Positions 11,584-23,174 of a stretch of DNA of 64,000 nt are shown here, one piece after another (within the stretch, counting starts at the first letter, position 1; the number at the start of each line of letters is the position of its first letter). Origin of the DNA: Pistacia vera (lineage: Eukaryota; Streptophyta; Magnoliopsida; Sapindales; Anacardiaceae); the NCBI RefSeq assembly GCF_008641045.1, contig NW_022196066.1, positions 138,502-202,501 on the forward strand. Direction: 5' to 3'. The notes beneath the pieces are model-generated. The model had not been told where the DNA came from. It saw only the letters and a list, made by a program, of their open reading frames with translations, and did no database searches. A program made the translations under genes and the position numbers.

Positions 11584-13555
11584 TGTAACACCCCACTTGA
11601 GGTACGTACTTAAGATTTGCTGTATTATTTAAAGGTTCATTGTTTCAGCTTCGATTGAGTTTGTATGTTGTTATGGTTAGTTGGTTAGCCTTTAATTAAA
11701 ATGGTATGTTGTATGGGTTAAGTGTTTGCCTTGGTTTTGGTTGAAATTTGGTGAATTTTGGAAATCCAATCTTCACCAGGGCGAAGAAGAAGCTTCGCCG
11801 CGGCGATGAGGTACTGCACCCACGGGTAGGTTCTGCCATGTTTCGCCGGGGCGACGGAATGTTCTTCGCCACGGCAAAGAGCCTAATAAAAAGTTTCTTG
11901 AGTTTTCTAGAGAATTCTTCCTTTGGGGCACAATGACCATTCTACCCCTAATTAGTAGGAAAAGGGGGGAGTAAAATGTAAGGAAATTTCATGGAGAATA
12001 GGTTAGTGTGGAAGTGTGAGTGAAATGAATCAAAGGATATAGATGGAATTTCCAAGAAAGGACAAGGGCAAAATGGGAAAGGAAGGTTATAATATGAGCT
12101 AAAAAGGGTTAAGTGAATTAAACCCTCCATTTCAATCATGTTCCACCGCCATACCCATTCTCTAAATTCTCTCAATTTTCCTTTCTATTTTCCCAAGATT
12201 TCTAAGGGGTTTAAGAGAGCTTTTGAGTAATTTTGAGTAGAGATTTCATCTAAAGCATCATAAGGTAAGGATTCTTGCTTTAGATGTGAGTTTGCTTATA
12301 GTTATATTGAAGTCTTATTTGGTTGTTATTGTTCTTGTTGTTGTTTTGAGTTGTAGAGAGAAGACAAGACAACAAAGGAAAGGAAAAGTGCTAGAGAAGT
12401 CACTTTTTCACAAGGTAAGTAAATCCAATCAAGTTGAAATTTGAATAAGCCTTTGAGTAGAGATGTATGCATGTATAAGTATGTAGCATGCTTGCTGAGA
12501 AATTGAGTTGAGATGAGTAGCTATTTGGTGGTTGTTGGATACACTTCATGTATGAGAAGTGTTTTAATGTGTATTGAGACATGGAACTTGAGATGAAGTT
12601 TGAGAGATGTTGTGTAAACCTATTTGGAAGTGCTTTTCTTGATAGGGATTATGGATATATGAGGGAGTTTTCTCCCATTTTGGATGGCTAGAGAATGAAG
12701 TATAGTAGTAATTATAGTAGAGTTTTATATGCACATGAGTCATCCATATGCATTAATTATGCATTAGAGAAAGAGTAGAAAAAGAGTAGAGAACTTTGAG
12801 TGTGAGCTTTAGTAAAGAGAAAGAGAGATTGAGCACTAGAGAATAAAAGAGAGAAAAGAGCATAGAGTAGGTTGTGCGATGGGGAACCTGTGAGTAATGG
12901 GTAGAGTATTCCCGCATGTACGCTGCATTGAGAGAGTGGCATGAGTATGAGAAAGAGAAGTGGTGTAGCCCACGAGAGTGCATGCGAATGAGGACTATAC
13001 CCGAGTACCCGAGAGAGAGAGATTATACACTCACATGGCCAAGGGTTCCGAATCCATGCATAACCGAGTCCGATTGGCTAGAACGAGTAGAGCTCACGTA
13101 GAGCCGGAGCGAGTCCCAGTCGTGCCCCCGGTAAGATGGGACCCTGACTTACTAAAGTGAGTTAATAGAAAAGAGTTCTAAGAAAGAGAAATAGAGAGAA
13201 AAGTACCAAAGAGAATTTTGAATGAGAAGCTGTAAGGAAAGAATTAGAGAGAGAGTTACGGGGTTAGACGAGCAGAGGATTTACTTACTGAGCATTATTT
13301 TAGTGCTCACCTCGTTGTTTTCCTATGTTTTGCAGGATCTAGGTGAGGACACGGTCTGATGGATGTCGGCACGCGAGAGGAAGTGGTTACACTGTCCACC
13401 ATGTTTTTGATAATTTTGTATAAAATATGTATATGTTTGTAAAGAATATATATGTTTAATAAAAAGAAAATTTTGGGCCCAATTTCTTTATACTCTTTTA
13501 TATGTATTTCATTATATGTATTGTATGAGGATTTGAGTAGAAAGTGGCTATCACA
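11584..13555 (+). mobile_element. Solo LTR of a chromovirus inside Ath-A
   Basis: The 1,972-bp unit starts TGTAACACCCCACTTGAGG and ends GGCTATCACA, with the duplication GTTTT at 11579-11583 and 13556-13560. It interrupts the Ath-A RNase H frame exactly; removing it with one duplication restores an open frame across the site. It is related to the Chr-1 LTR at 2587-4512 (same start, common internal blocks) but is only distantly similar. It contains TTCGCCGCGGCGAT at 11794-11807 and related motifs near 11848-11875. No internal domain is present, so it is a recombination product. Confidence 0.93.
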
Positions 13556-13560
13556 GTTTT

Positions 13561-13981
13561 GGGTCAAAGGATTGGAAAAGCATCTCATGCCATTTATTAT
13601 GCTTCTAGGATTTTGAATCATGCCCAGAGAAATTATTCCACCATTGAGAACGAACTTTTAGCTGTTGTTTTTGCTTTAGAAAAGTTTCGATCTTATTTGC
13701 TTGGTACTAAAATTGTTGTTTTTTCTGATCATGCAGCTTTGCGTTATTTGATGACGAAAAAAGAGGCAAAACCGAGATTAATAAGGTGGACACTTCTCTT
13801 GAGTGAATTCGATTTGGAGATCAAAGACAAAAGAGGGATAGAAAATAGTGTCGCAGATCATTTGAGTAATCTAGTTCACATGGAGGATGAACTTAATTTG
13901 CAAGAAATGTTCCCTGACGAGCAATTGTTCTCCATGAGTGTGACATTACCTTGGTATGCAAATCTTGTAAATTTTTTGGTT
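13561..13981 (+). pseudogene. Ath-A RNase H domain
   Basis: The frame continues the domain begun at about 11520-11578 (MCDASDYAVGP). Visible are the segments KASHAIYYASRILNHAQRNY, TIENELLAVVFALEKFRSYL and the SDHAALRYLM and LIRWTLLLSEFDLEI blocks of the gypsy RNase H, then ADHLSNL. In the life cycle this activity removes the RNA strand during reverse transcription. The open frame continues a few codons into the next nested LTR, so only the part to 13981 belongs to the element. Confidence 0.9.
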
Positions 13982-13986
13982 ACTAA

Positions 13987-15446
13987 TGGTAATCATATTT
14001 TACACTATGATTTTGCATTGAATTTTGATAGGATTTAGGATACTTTTCATACAATTTGGGCCATAATTGCTACCTAATTCTATTAATTTGTCTTTGTAGG
14101 CCTAAACGAGGATTTTTAGCATTAATGACAGTTTTGAGCGTAAATTGTGTAACTTGAGCTTGGAAACTCGGAATGACTTGAATTTAGAAGCTTTGGAAAG
14201 CTAAGAAGAAGAGCTACAACGTTCATGTTTTGGGTTTTCCTAATTCTGACTGGACAAAGGTGAAAACTTGGCTTGAAATTGTGAAAAGTACGCTAGGAAC
14301 TGAAGAAAAACGTCTTTGGACGTGCTTCCGTATTTCTGCCATAACTTGAGATGTAGACCTCGGATTGTGTTGATTCTTGAACGACCAGAAAGATAATTTA
14401 AAGGGATAAAATTCATATGTTTAACACTTTTCCAGATTCAGAATCTATCATGCTCAGATTGTTCCCGAACGTCTTCACCGTGGCGAGGAAAAAGCTTCGC
14501 CGCGGCGAAACCTGCGTCAGATGTAAAAATAAAACGATATGTTTTGGCTTGCTAGAGCTTGGTCCTTAAGTGAAAGAGGTATAAATTAGAGCGAAAAGGA
14601 AAGAAAAATGGTCTTGGTTCGTGATTTGGGAGGCAGCTCATGGAAGGAGAAGATTATTGAAGATTTGGGCTTCAAATTAGAGAAGATTTCTCCATCTTTT
14701 GCTTGCTTTTCAATGATGAATCTTGATTCAGTTTGTTTTTGTTGTTTTATTTCGTTTTTGAGTATGAACTGAGTTGTTTAGCTAGGGTTTGATGTAATCT
14801 TGATACAATGATTCAAATTTATATGGATTGAATTACTTTGAGTTTTAATTTCATGATTGAGTGTTTATCTCTTTGCTTAATGTCTTTTGGATGCTTGATC
14901 ACCATTCAAATGTGTGTTGTTCACAATGAGACTGAGAAGTGATTTGTGATTGTGCCTCTTGGGATAAATACCGTAGATTAGCAAATGCTAGAGATAGGTT
15001 TAGCGATCTATGAAATCTAGATAGAATTCCACAAAGCTTAAAATCCTTTGAACTATTAATCTTCATTTTGTTGGGTGCGGAAGCTTAATAGGGATAAGTA
15101 GGGAAATGTAGCATGAGAATGTATGTTTTACAACTTAGGGAATTCGATTTTCAATCAAGGAATTAGAACTTGGGTAATAGATTCTATGATTTGGGTTAGC
15201 GTATTTAGGTGAATTCAACACCCTAGCATTTGTTTTAGAATTGTTTAATTAGTTAAGTTGTTGGGTTTTGCAGTTTTTAGTTTGTTAATCGTCCATCAAT
15301 CCAATATATGTTGCTTCAATAGGACTTTAGCTAGAAAAATCGGTAACTTAGTAACACTATCTCGTGGGAAAGATACCTCATCATCACTTTATTACTTAGT
15401 GCGAATAGTATACTGCTACATATGCATGTTGTAGGAAACAGCATCA
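13987..15446 (+). mobile_element. Solo LTR of an Athila element (Ath-C family) inside Ath-A
   Basis: The unit starts TGGTAATCATATTTTACAC and ends AAACAGCATCA (1,460 bp) with the exact duplication ACTAA at 13982-13986 and 15447-15451. Its two ends and several internal blocks match the reverse complement of the Ath-C LTR (27119-28494), though overall it is quite diverged. It carries the perfect palindrome TTCGCCGCGGCGAA at 14496-14509 and a telo-box-like AGGGTTT at about 14784. It lies in the region between RNase H and integrase. Confidence 0.9.
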
Positions 15447-15451
15447 ACTAA

Positions 15452-16569
15452 CATCTTTCCTCCTGGTTTGTCTAGGGCTCAAAGAGACAAGATCAAGAGT
15501 GATGCCAAATACTATGTGTGGGATGACCCCTACTTATGGAAGCATTGTGCCGATCAAGTAATAAGAAGGTGCGTTCATGAAAATGAATTATTTCCATCCC
15601 ACCTTTTGTCACTTATGCATGTGGAGGTCACTTGGAGCTAAGAGGACAGCGAGAAAAGTGCTAGAATGTGGTTTCTTTTGGCCCCTCTTTATTTGAGATT
15701 CATACTCTTTTTGTAAGTCATGCGATAATTGTCAAAGGATAGGTAATATATCCCAAAAGAATGAGATGCCGCAAACCCCCACACCTATTTTGTGAAATTT
15801 TTTATGTATGGGCTCGATTTCATGGACCGTTCCGTTATCTTTTGGTTATGTTATAATTTGCTTGCTGTTGATTATGTCTCGAAATGGGTGGAAGCTAAAG
15901 CCACTAGGACTGATGATTCTAAAGTTGTTGTAGATTTTATCAAGTCTAACATATCTGCCGGTTTGGAATTCCAAGAGCTCTAATAAGTGATCGAGGCATC
16001 ACTTTTGCAACGAAACTGTGAGGCTTTGCTAAAAAAGTATCATGTGGCCCACAAGGTGTCTACTGCCTATCATCCACAAACTAGTGGACAAACGAAAGGG
16101 TCAAATTGAGAGATCAAGTCCATCATGTGGAAGACGGTCAACCAAGTAGAAAAGACTGGAGTTTGTTTTGGATGAGCCTTGTGGGTGATAGGACTGCATA
16201 TAAGACGCCCATTGGTATGTCACCTTTTGGTTGTGTGTGGAAAGCATGCCATCTTCCAGTTGAGTTAGAACACAAGGCTTATTGGCATCAAAGAGTTTTA
16301 CATGAGATGGATGAAAGTGGAGAACAAGGAAGTTGCAACTACAAGAGTTAGAGGAAATTCGCAATGATGCCTATGAGAATGCAAGGATTTACAAGGAAAA
16401 GACGAAGGCTTTATGACAGGACGATCTCTAGGAAATGGTTTAAAGTTGGTCAAAAGTCCCTATACAATTCACGACTTCGTTTGTTTCCAGGTAAGTTGTG
16501 TTCTTGTTGGATTGGACCTTTTGTGTGTACTAATATTTTTCCTCATGGTACAGTTGAAATTCAAGTTTA
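15452..16569 (+). pseudogene. Ath-A integrase
   Basis: The frame resumes with the conserved lead-in to the integrase zinc-binding region (KYYVWDDPYLWKHCADQVI, about 15508-15565), followed by a poorly preserved H2C2 region. The core shows LDFMDRS (from the usual D-F-M-G-P-F type block, changed here), DYVSKWVEAKATRTDDSKVV at about 15865-15925 and STAYHPQTSGQ at about 16058-16090. The second catalytic aspartate region near 15975-16000 is disrupted by two stops. The C-terminal part (KWFKVGQK, LRLFPGKL, WIGPFV) is recognisable at 16430-16530. Several frameshifts make this non-functional. Confidence 0.88.
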
Positions 16570-17614
16570 GCAACTTTGAAAGTGTTCAAGGTGAATGCCA
16601 TGACTTAAGACTTTCTATGAAGGTCTCCAAGAAGAAAATGTGGCAGGATTGGACCTTGGATCTGGCTTTCAGATTGAAGAGAAAACCTTGAGTCGAGCCA
16701 ACGACAATAAACAAAGGCGCTGCTTGGGAGGACAACCAAGGGGAGTTTGTTTTCTTTTTCTTGCATTTAAATTTTGGTTATTTTGCCTTTTCTTTGCATT
16801 TCATCTTACATTGGGGACAATGTCAATTTAAGTGTGGGGGAAGGTTTTAGGTTGTGTTAATTTAAAAAAAAAAAAACAAATAGTTTTTTGTTTAGGAAGG
16901 TTTATGCTTTAAGTCATGTCTTTGAACGTCTAGTGATGCATGAAATAGTAACTTGACTTTGTTGTTGAGCATATTCCTTGACTTAGGATGTTAGCAATAT
17001 TTCATAAAATAGAGTTAATCATATTTGAATCTTTGTAGTTTGAACACATATGTCTTGAGAAGTTGTGTGGACTTGGCGAAGCATGATTGAGGATGTAAAC
17101 AACCCTTAAAAGAAAAAAAAAATTGTTTCTCTTAATAGTCCTAAATTTGGGTTTAAGTAAATAGGAAAAAGAAAAGAAAGGTATGTGGTGAGTCAAGATG
17201 GGCGTAAAACGCACTCACTCATAAACACAACCATGAAATGAGATGGAGCATAAAATGTACTCATTCTTTTCAAAACAAAAAATAATAATAATATCTCTAG
17301 TTTGCTACCCAATTTGTAGTAGTAAAGAGAAACAGTTGAGGAAAAAGTTGAGAGGGAGTTGTACATGAATTGGTTGTGATTAGTTTCCTTGTTTGCATGA
17401 CTGATTAAGAGTAATTGTGGAAGATGATGAGAGAGATGAATGTCATTAACTCTGTCTTATTTTATTTTGGCTTCCTAAGTTAGGTATGATATGCATGGAT
17501 TAAATATTGTTGCTTATGCATCATGCTGATGTTCTTGAGAGACTTGAGATGATGGTGTTCTTGATATGACTTGAGTGTAGGTTTGTTGAATTAGTTTGCT
17601 CGAGGACGTGCAAA
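16570..17614 (+). other. Ath-A 3' non-coding region
   Basis: AT-rich, no supportable frame. It contains the short block ACATTGGGGACAATGTCAA at about 16809-16827 seen in the same place in many Athila elements and (as reverse complement) in Ath-C at about 29770-29795. Poly-A and AAT runs are present. An env-position coding frame is not visible. Confidence 0.75.
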
Positions 17615-17632
17615 AGCTAAGTGGGGGGAATT
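17615..17632 (+). other. Polypurine tract of Ath-A
   Basis: AAGCTAAGTGGGGGGAATT immediately precedes the 3' LTR start TGATGAGAATGC. Confidence 0.88.
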
Positions 17633-19055
17633 TGATGAGAATGCAAAATGTCATATTACACCCCTTAATGTTTAGTCTTTATACGTATTTGTTGTCTAAA
17701 TGTACTCATTATTATTCTATTTTGATTTAGGATTCAAATGGAGGCGTTAATTGCAAAACGGAAATACTTAAGTGAATTCGGACAGTTTCAACATTGTTTT
17801 GTAATTGGGCATAACTCTCATCCGAGGTCCGATGAGAAGTTCAAATCTGTGGAACCATAAGAAAGAGATATACAACTTTCATGTTTTGAGTTTGGAGATA
17901 TACTCACTGAATCAAGGTTGTAATGGGCTTGAAGTTGACGTACCTGCAATGCCGTGTCCTGGAGCATTCTGCCTTGTCATGCAAATCAATTGGGCAGTTT
18001 ATTATGGAAGATTTGAAGACATGTGGCACACAAGTTACTACCAGAATCACCACTTTCCTATTTTATTTTAGGACTTATCTTATTATCAATTAATTAGAAT
18101 TAAATTAGGATTATGTTATTTTAGGATATTTGAATATTTCTTTTCGGAGATTAGGGGGATTCAAATACTGAAATGGATTTTTGTTAAAGGGATTAGATTA
18201 GGGTTTGGAGAAAAACACCATGCCTCTCTCTAGTCTTCTCTGTAACTTTTCCTTTGGAATTTTCGTGATGGCCATGAGAGGCTAATTTTTATAACTTGGT
18301 CGAAGGAAACAGAGGCCTCGGAATCAATAACGTGAGATCTAATCCGTTATCAGTGTTAATTTTATTCTTTGAGTATTGGATGTTCTTCTATGCTTATTTA
18401 ATGATTGTTTCATTAATTTCTGTAGGCCTACTAGGTTATTATTTGTTACAATCTACTGCTAAGTTTGTATCAATCCGTAATTGTTTGATCCCTCTAACTT
18501 GTGAAGCAATTACGGTTATTAATTTGCTGCGTCAGGAATTAGTATCTTAAGAGGAACACTCAACTAAATTAAATGCAACCTCTTGAGTTTGTGTTGTTTA
18601 GCTTCATCGATCTCTCTAGTTCTTAAGGCTGCTACTAGATTAAATCTTTAGCGCTTGTCTAGGGTTGTTTAGTAGTAAGGTTAATTAAGATCGCTTGTTT
18701 CCTAATATAAAACTAAGGAGGGATAGGAAAATAGTTCCAACGGTGAATATTCAGGTATGAATTGATTTAATTTTGCATAATGATTAGTTGTAAGTTCCGA
18801 TGGTAGATGTTGACGAGACCAAGTTTCGTTATATTATGATTTCGATTTGAATTGTTTTTTGTTTTGTTTGGTAAGATTGTTTTTTGTTTTACTCAAACCC
18901 CCCCCCCCCCCACCACCTTTTCCCCCCAGCCTTGTTCACATCATCGAAAATTCGGCTAGACACTCTTCGTGGGATCGACCCTTGCTTACCCTATTTACAG
19001 TCCAGTAGTTAAGTTAGGAAGGGTTTTAATCTTGGTTGCCTACGACAGCACACCA
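17633..19055 (+). mobile_element. 3' LTR of Ath-A
   Basis: 1,423 bp, TGATGAGAATGC to GCACACCA, followed by the duplication ACGGG. It contains a run of 14 C (18898-18911) and a second C-rich run just after that are absent from the 5' LTR, where the same place reads AAAACCCCCAGCC. Confidence 0.92.
18898..18911. repeat. C homopolymer (14)
   Basis: Homopolymer expansion present only in the 3' LTR copy of Ath-A; a possible assembly or sequencing artefact. Confidence 0.9.
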
Positions 19056-19471
19056 ACGGGCAGGGCGATTTCTCCTATGGTGTATTTTTGCTCAAAACTA
19101 AAACCTACCAGTATAGTTGGACATCCGCTAATGTTTGTTTCATCCAGTCCCATGGCCTTCACTGCTTCAAGGAAGAGGATGTTTGCCGAGGATCCCCTGT
19201 CTATGAATACTTTCTTGACCAGAATGTTTGCGATCTGGAGGGAGATGACTAGAGCGTCGTGATGAGGGTCAGCTAGGGTGGCTGGCTCATCATCTTCGAA
19301 CTAAATTACCTGGTTGGTGTGTAATCGGGAGGACGGGTGGATGGATTTGACTTCTAGGTGATGGTTAGCTCGGGTATAGCGTTTGGCTGAGGAGTAGCTT
19401 ACTCCACTGATCTTCGACCACCAGAGATAATGGAGTAGAAATCTTTTGGTGTAGGTTCTCGCGCACGCGCA

Positions 19472-19483
19472 GGGGGGGGGGGG
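19472..19483. repeat. G homopolymer (12)
   Basis: Lies in the degraded Tat-1 gag-protease region; it coincides with one of the frame breaks. Confidence 0.9.
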
Positions 19484-20945
19484 ATGGGATGCTTCCTTCG
19501 AGCTTTTTTGGTTGATTATATTCTTCCCTTTATTTGTCAATAGATCTGAAAGATTTCCCCTCTTCAGTAGCACGACGACTTCCAGCCGCAGGGCGATACA
19601 GTCCGTGGTGTTATGACCGTAGTCACTGTGGAATTCGTATCACTTGGTCGTGTCCCTCCTTGCTTCAAGATTGAGCTTGTTCGGCCACTTAACAGTGGGT
19701 CCTATTCCTTTCATTATTGCCACGATTTGGGTTGGTTCGACGTTGAGGTTGTACTCTGGAACTTTGTATTGGCTCAACCCAGATGGTCTATTGTCAGTTC
19801 TAATTGGTGGGCGGTTGTATGGTCTCTTAACCTTGTTCAGATTGCGTGGAGAGGGTTGGTAACAAGTCTCAAACGATATGGACTTTGACCTTCTATCGTT
19901 TCGCCTTTGGGGATGGTCGTCATACCTGGCATGCCTCATCTAGTTCATTTCATCTTCCTCCCACCTTATTTGAATTACAGCTTTGGCTAAGGCATCTTCC
20001 ATCGTGGTGCAACCGAGCTTCGTCAGGTCTTTGCATAGTTCTCCGTCCGGAAGGAGACCCTTTCTGAAGGTCTCTATTATTGTCTCTGGGTTACAAGAGG
20101 GGATGGAGATTTTTTCTTTGTTGAACCTGCTGACGTATTCTCTCAACGGTTCCCCCTCTTCTGATATACTCTGTACAGATCAGCCGATAGTTTCTCAAGC
20201 TTCTTGCTATTGGCGAATTGTTCAACAAACGTTTCGGTGAGCTGGGCGAAGGAGTTGATTGAACAGTTTGGGAGGTTGGTGTACCACTGAAGAGTAGGGC
20301 CGGAGAGGCTTGAACCAAAGCTTTTACACATGCAGGCTTCCCTCAGTGCTCGGTGTATCGATACGGTGAACATCTGTTGCTTGTAGGAGGCTATGTGGTC
20401 ATCTGGGTCAGTTGTTCTGTCACAAGGCTTCATGTTGGGAATGGTGAACTTGTGTGGTATCTCAGCTAGCGCGATTGCGTCTACGAAGGGTGAATCGGCA
20501 TAATAGTGAGGTTAGCTCTTTTTTGTTGGGATTGGCATTCTGGGTATGCACCTCATCACTGCCTCTATGTCGACTAGTCTCTTGGCCAATGTCTGTTCCA
20601 TGGGAGATACAGATACAACTAGGTCATGCTAGTTAACTTGGTTGGTCACGCGATTTGTGCCTGATGCGTTTCAGTAGGTCAATCTGTGTGGTGTAATCTG
20701 ACGGATCACTTCGTTATTTGTCGCTTGGTAGCTTTGATCCCTATTCATCCCCTCCGGTTGGATGACTCCCCTCGTGACTGATCAGGTGTTTCGCCAACAT
20801 GGATTGTAAGGGGTGTTATTTAGGATTCGTTCGGCCTATTGGGATGAATAGACTCAAGCGGGGTAGTTTGAAGGAGTAGGGGACCGCTCAACCTGCGAGG
20901 ATGAGCCGAGCAAGTGGTGTTTGGGTAAGGATGACTGAATGAAGG

Positions 20946-20973
20946 TGGGATGGGATGGGATGGGATGGGATGG
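20946..20973. repeat. (TGGGA)n microsatellite in Tat-1 gag
   Basis: Five and a half TGGGA units. On the minus strand they read as a proline/serine/histidine-rich stretch (IPSHPIPSH) inside gag, probably a local expansion after the element died. Confidence 0.92.
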
Positions 20974-21475
20974 CAAGGATGGGTGGTTCTTGTTGTGGTG
21001 GGCTTTCTGTCACTTGGACGCCTTGATCTCGTGCCTGAAGCGGATCGACCGAGAGTGGCTCTATCGACGGTCCCCATTCCCTATCAGTCATGGCTGAATC
21101 GTCAACTAATGATGAACATAGTTGGCGCGACCTCATATCCAAGATTGCGGGTCTGTGCTCTGGAGTCTGGAGAGGTTGCATAGACGGAACCGAGGCGCGA
21201 AACCGATTGGGTTGTACTTGACAAGACAGAAGCTGAAGATCATAAAACTGACTTACCTTCTCTTTTAAAGATTGGTTCTCAGCCTCGATGGAGGCGTTTG
21301 TAGTTCGAATGGCAGTGTTCTCAGCGTCCAGTGCAGCCACCTTGTCTGAGTGATGTTGCATGAGGGTAGTCAAAGCCTCCAGTTTGGCCTCGAGGCCATA
21401 ATTAGTGTTATCAGAATTGTCAGCCATGGAGAGTTTCTTCACGTAGTAGAATTTGTGAGATGAATGATTGCCAGA

Positions 21476-21495
21476 GGCCCCACGGTAGGCGTCAA
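21476..21495 (-). other. Primer-binding site of Tat-1
   Basis: On the minus strand, just after the LTR end, the sequence is TTGACGCCTACCGTGGGGCC, close to the TGGCGCC-TACCGTGGGGCC primer-site type seen in Tat-like gypsy elements. I did not assign the tRNA. Confidence 0.75.
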
Positions 21496-21497
21496 AC

Positions 21498-21901
21498 TGT
21501 AGATGCAAAAATTTACCATTATAGAAAGAGGGACTGATCCCATAAGGTTGAGGCCGGTAGTGATCTACTGCAACTGGACACATGAGAAAACAAGCGTGAA
21601 GCAGATGGAAAACACCGAGATGGTGTTTGCCATAGGCACTCTGACGCTCAAGTCAACAAGGCTGAGTAAGGCTAGTTTAGTGAGGGTTAGGGAAAGGAAA
21701 GGTTATCGGAAGTCTAGTCAAGGACTATGACTACAATTGTAATGCGAAGTTCTCAAGTGGGAACTACAAGTTCTGAAGGTGTAATGTCTTTGTCCTTTGT
21801 GAGAAGGCTGGCCTTTGTTTAAATAGTGATCGTATGGTCTTTGAATTCTAGTGCGACTAGGAGTTCTTGTAGTGGTAGTCCTTTCAAAGGGTGTAGCCTT
21901 T
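21498..21901 (-). mobile_element. Tat-1 5' LTR, 3' part
   Basis: On the minus strand the LTR ends GCATCTACA at 21498, directly before the primer site. It is interrupted at 21901 by Cop-2 and continues at 42034-42372. Together the parts make an LTR of about 743 bp. Confidence 0.8.
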
Positions 21902-22600
21902 TGTTAGGAAACGATCAAGTTATGGCAGCGGAAATAAAAACATAAACAACATGGATCATTTCTTAGAACCAAGATCAAGGAACAAATTTACAGTTTATAC
22001 AACATATTAGAATCTACAAAAAAATCAATTTAAAGTTAAGAAACCACACCCACGTTTGGAGGCTCCTACAACTTTAACTCTGAATGGGTTTCGCTACCGA
22101 TCTAGGGGTAAGATCGAACCCACAGTAGTCCACATGAAGATAATCCCAACGAACTAAAGAGGGATTTGCTAGATCCTATTTAGTCTTAAGAACCAAGAAT
22201 AAAATAAAAAATGAAACTTTGATTCAATCAAGTGTGAAGTGGCATGGATGAGAGAAAGGGAGCTGGAATTTTCTTGGAAACGATTGAATGAATTAATTAA
22301 TTAATTTCACAAAGTGTTTCACTTATATAGTGCACACTTTGCCCTATTCCATCATGGAATGGGCTTGGGCACCAACCACTAGGGCTACGGATTTTTCTAG
22401 AATGGCCACCATATGTGCTCATAGGGTTCTCACTATGAAGATTTGAAACACTTGATACCCTTGTCATGGTTCTACCATTCTAAGGACATATATCAATACA
22501 TACAATGATGATTTACGCGATATAGAATAAAATGCCTTTTTATTGATCAATGAACATTATTACAAAGAGTCAATTCTACAATAATTGATTGGCTTTAGGG
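21902..22600 (-). mobile_element. Cop-2 3' LTR with internal deletion and missing tip
   Basis: Compared with the 5' LTR, about 1.1 kb is missing at a junction near 22377 (CACCAACC joined to ACTAGGGCTACGG). The outer-coding-side tip of about 15-20 bases (TGTTAGAGTAGATG) together with the polypurine tract is also missing: pol's stop is only seven bases from LTR sequence. The remaining parts are about 95 % like 40236-42033 by eye. Confidence 0.9.
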
Positions 22601-22607
22601 AATTGCA

Positions 22608-23174
22608 CTACAGCCAATCATTCATATATTTAATACCAAATGATCTCAAGTGCCTTTCATGCTTTGGCTGCGACAGAGGCTTTGTCAGTGGATTTGCGAG
22701 ATTGTCATAAGTATGCACTTTACTGATCTACACTTCTTTCCTCTTAACTATTTCTCTAATGAGATGGAACCGTTTGAGTATGTGTCTAGACTTCTGATGA
22801 GACCATGGTTCCCTGGCTTGAGCAATTGCTCCATTGTTGTCATAATAGATGTCTATTGGATCAATAATCTTGGGAACCACACCAAGTTCAGTGATGAACT
22901 TCTTAATCTAGACTGCCTCTTTGGCCACATCTGCTAATGCAATATACTTAGCCTCCATTATAGAGTTCGTTACAGTGCTTTGCTTGGAGCTCTTCCAACT
23001 CATTGCACCCCCATTGAGACAAAATATAAACCCTGATTTTGATCGATAATCATCTTTGTCCATTTGGAAGCTAGCATCATTGTATCCTCTTACAGTGAGC
23101 TCATCTTCCCTTCCATAAACTAAGAACATATCCTTAGTCCTCTTTAGGTACTTAAGAATGTTCTTGACAACCAT
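22608..23174 (-). pseudogene. Cop-2 RNase H (pol C-terminus)
   Basis: The frame from 23174 to the stop at 22608-22610 contains the copia RNase H: GYNDASFQMDKDDYRSKSG, FCLNGGAMSWKSSKQSTV, SIMEAKYIALADVAKEAV, then after a stop at 22908 the YYDNNGAIAQA and RHILKRFHLIRE blocks and the terminal NPLTKPLSQPKHERHL and KYMNDWL. Two in-frame stops are present. Usual catalytic acidic residues (D in NDAS, E in MEAKY, D in DNNGA) are retained. Confidence 0.9.

Larger units (their letters stand above)
6171..19055 (+). mobile_element. Complete but decayed Athila-like Ty3/gypsy element Ath-A with two nested solo LTRs
   Basis: The element has two LTRs (6171-7581 and 17633-19055), a primer-binding site of tRNA-Asp type, gag, protease, RT, RNase H and integrase in the gypsy order, a long 3' non-coding part and a polypurine tract, flanked by the duplication ACGGG. 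Without the two nested solo LTRs (11584-13555 and 13987-15446) and their duplicated target sites it is about 9.4 kb, short for an Athila element, and I see no env-position frame between integrase and the 3' LTR. All frames are broken. It is inserted in opposite orientation in the Tat-1 protease. Confidence 0.93.
19056..21427 (-). pseudogene. Tat-1 gag and protease N-terminal half
   Basis: On the minus strand the frame opens at the ATG at 21425-21427 (MADNSDNTNYGLEAKLEAL), continues as a predicted coiled coil rich in heptad leucines and alanines (about 21420-21260), then a proline-rich part, then a retrotransposon gag domain (LQWYTNLPNCSINSFAQL, ETFVEQFANSKKLEKLSADL around 20205-20290; FRKGLLPDGELCKDL around 20040-20080). 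Near 19400-19420 follows SKISGVSYSSAKRYTRANHH, and near 19130-19220 the protease with VKKVFIDRGSSANILFLEA (active-site aspartate retained, next residue arginine). At least five frame changes break it. The other half of the protease is at 5828-6170. Confidence 0.85.

Noticed and set aside
13307..13621. Minus-strand frame of 104 codons across the solo LTR end
   Set aside because: It spans the junction of the chromovirus LTR and the Ath-A RNase H region and is antisense to the latter; it is a chance frame.
19613..20240. Plus-strand frames of 60-90 codons
   Set aside because: They are antisense to the Tat-1 gag domain, which explains the sequence fully on the minus strand.
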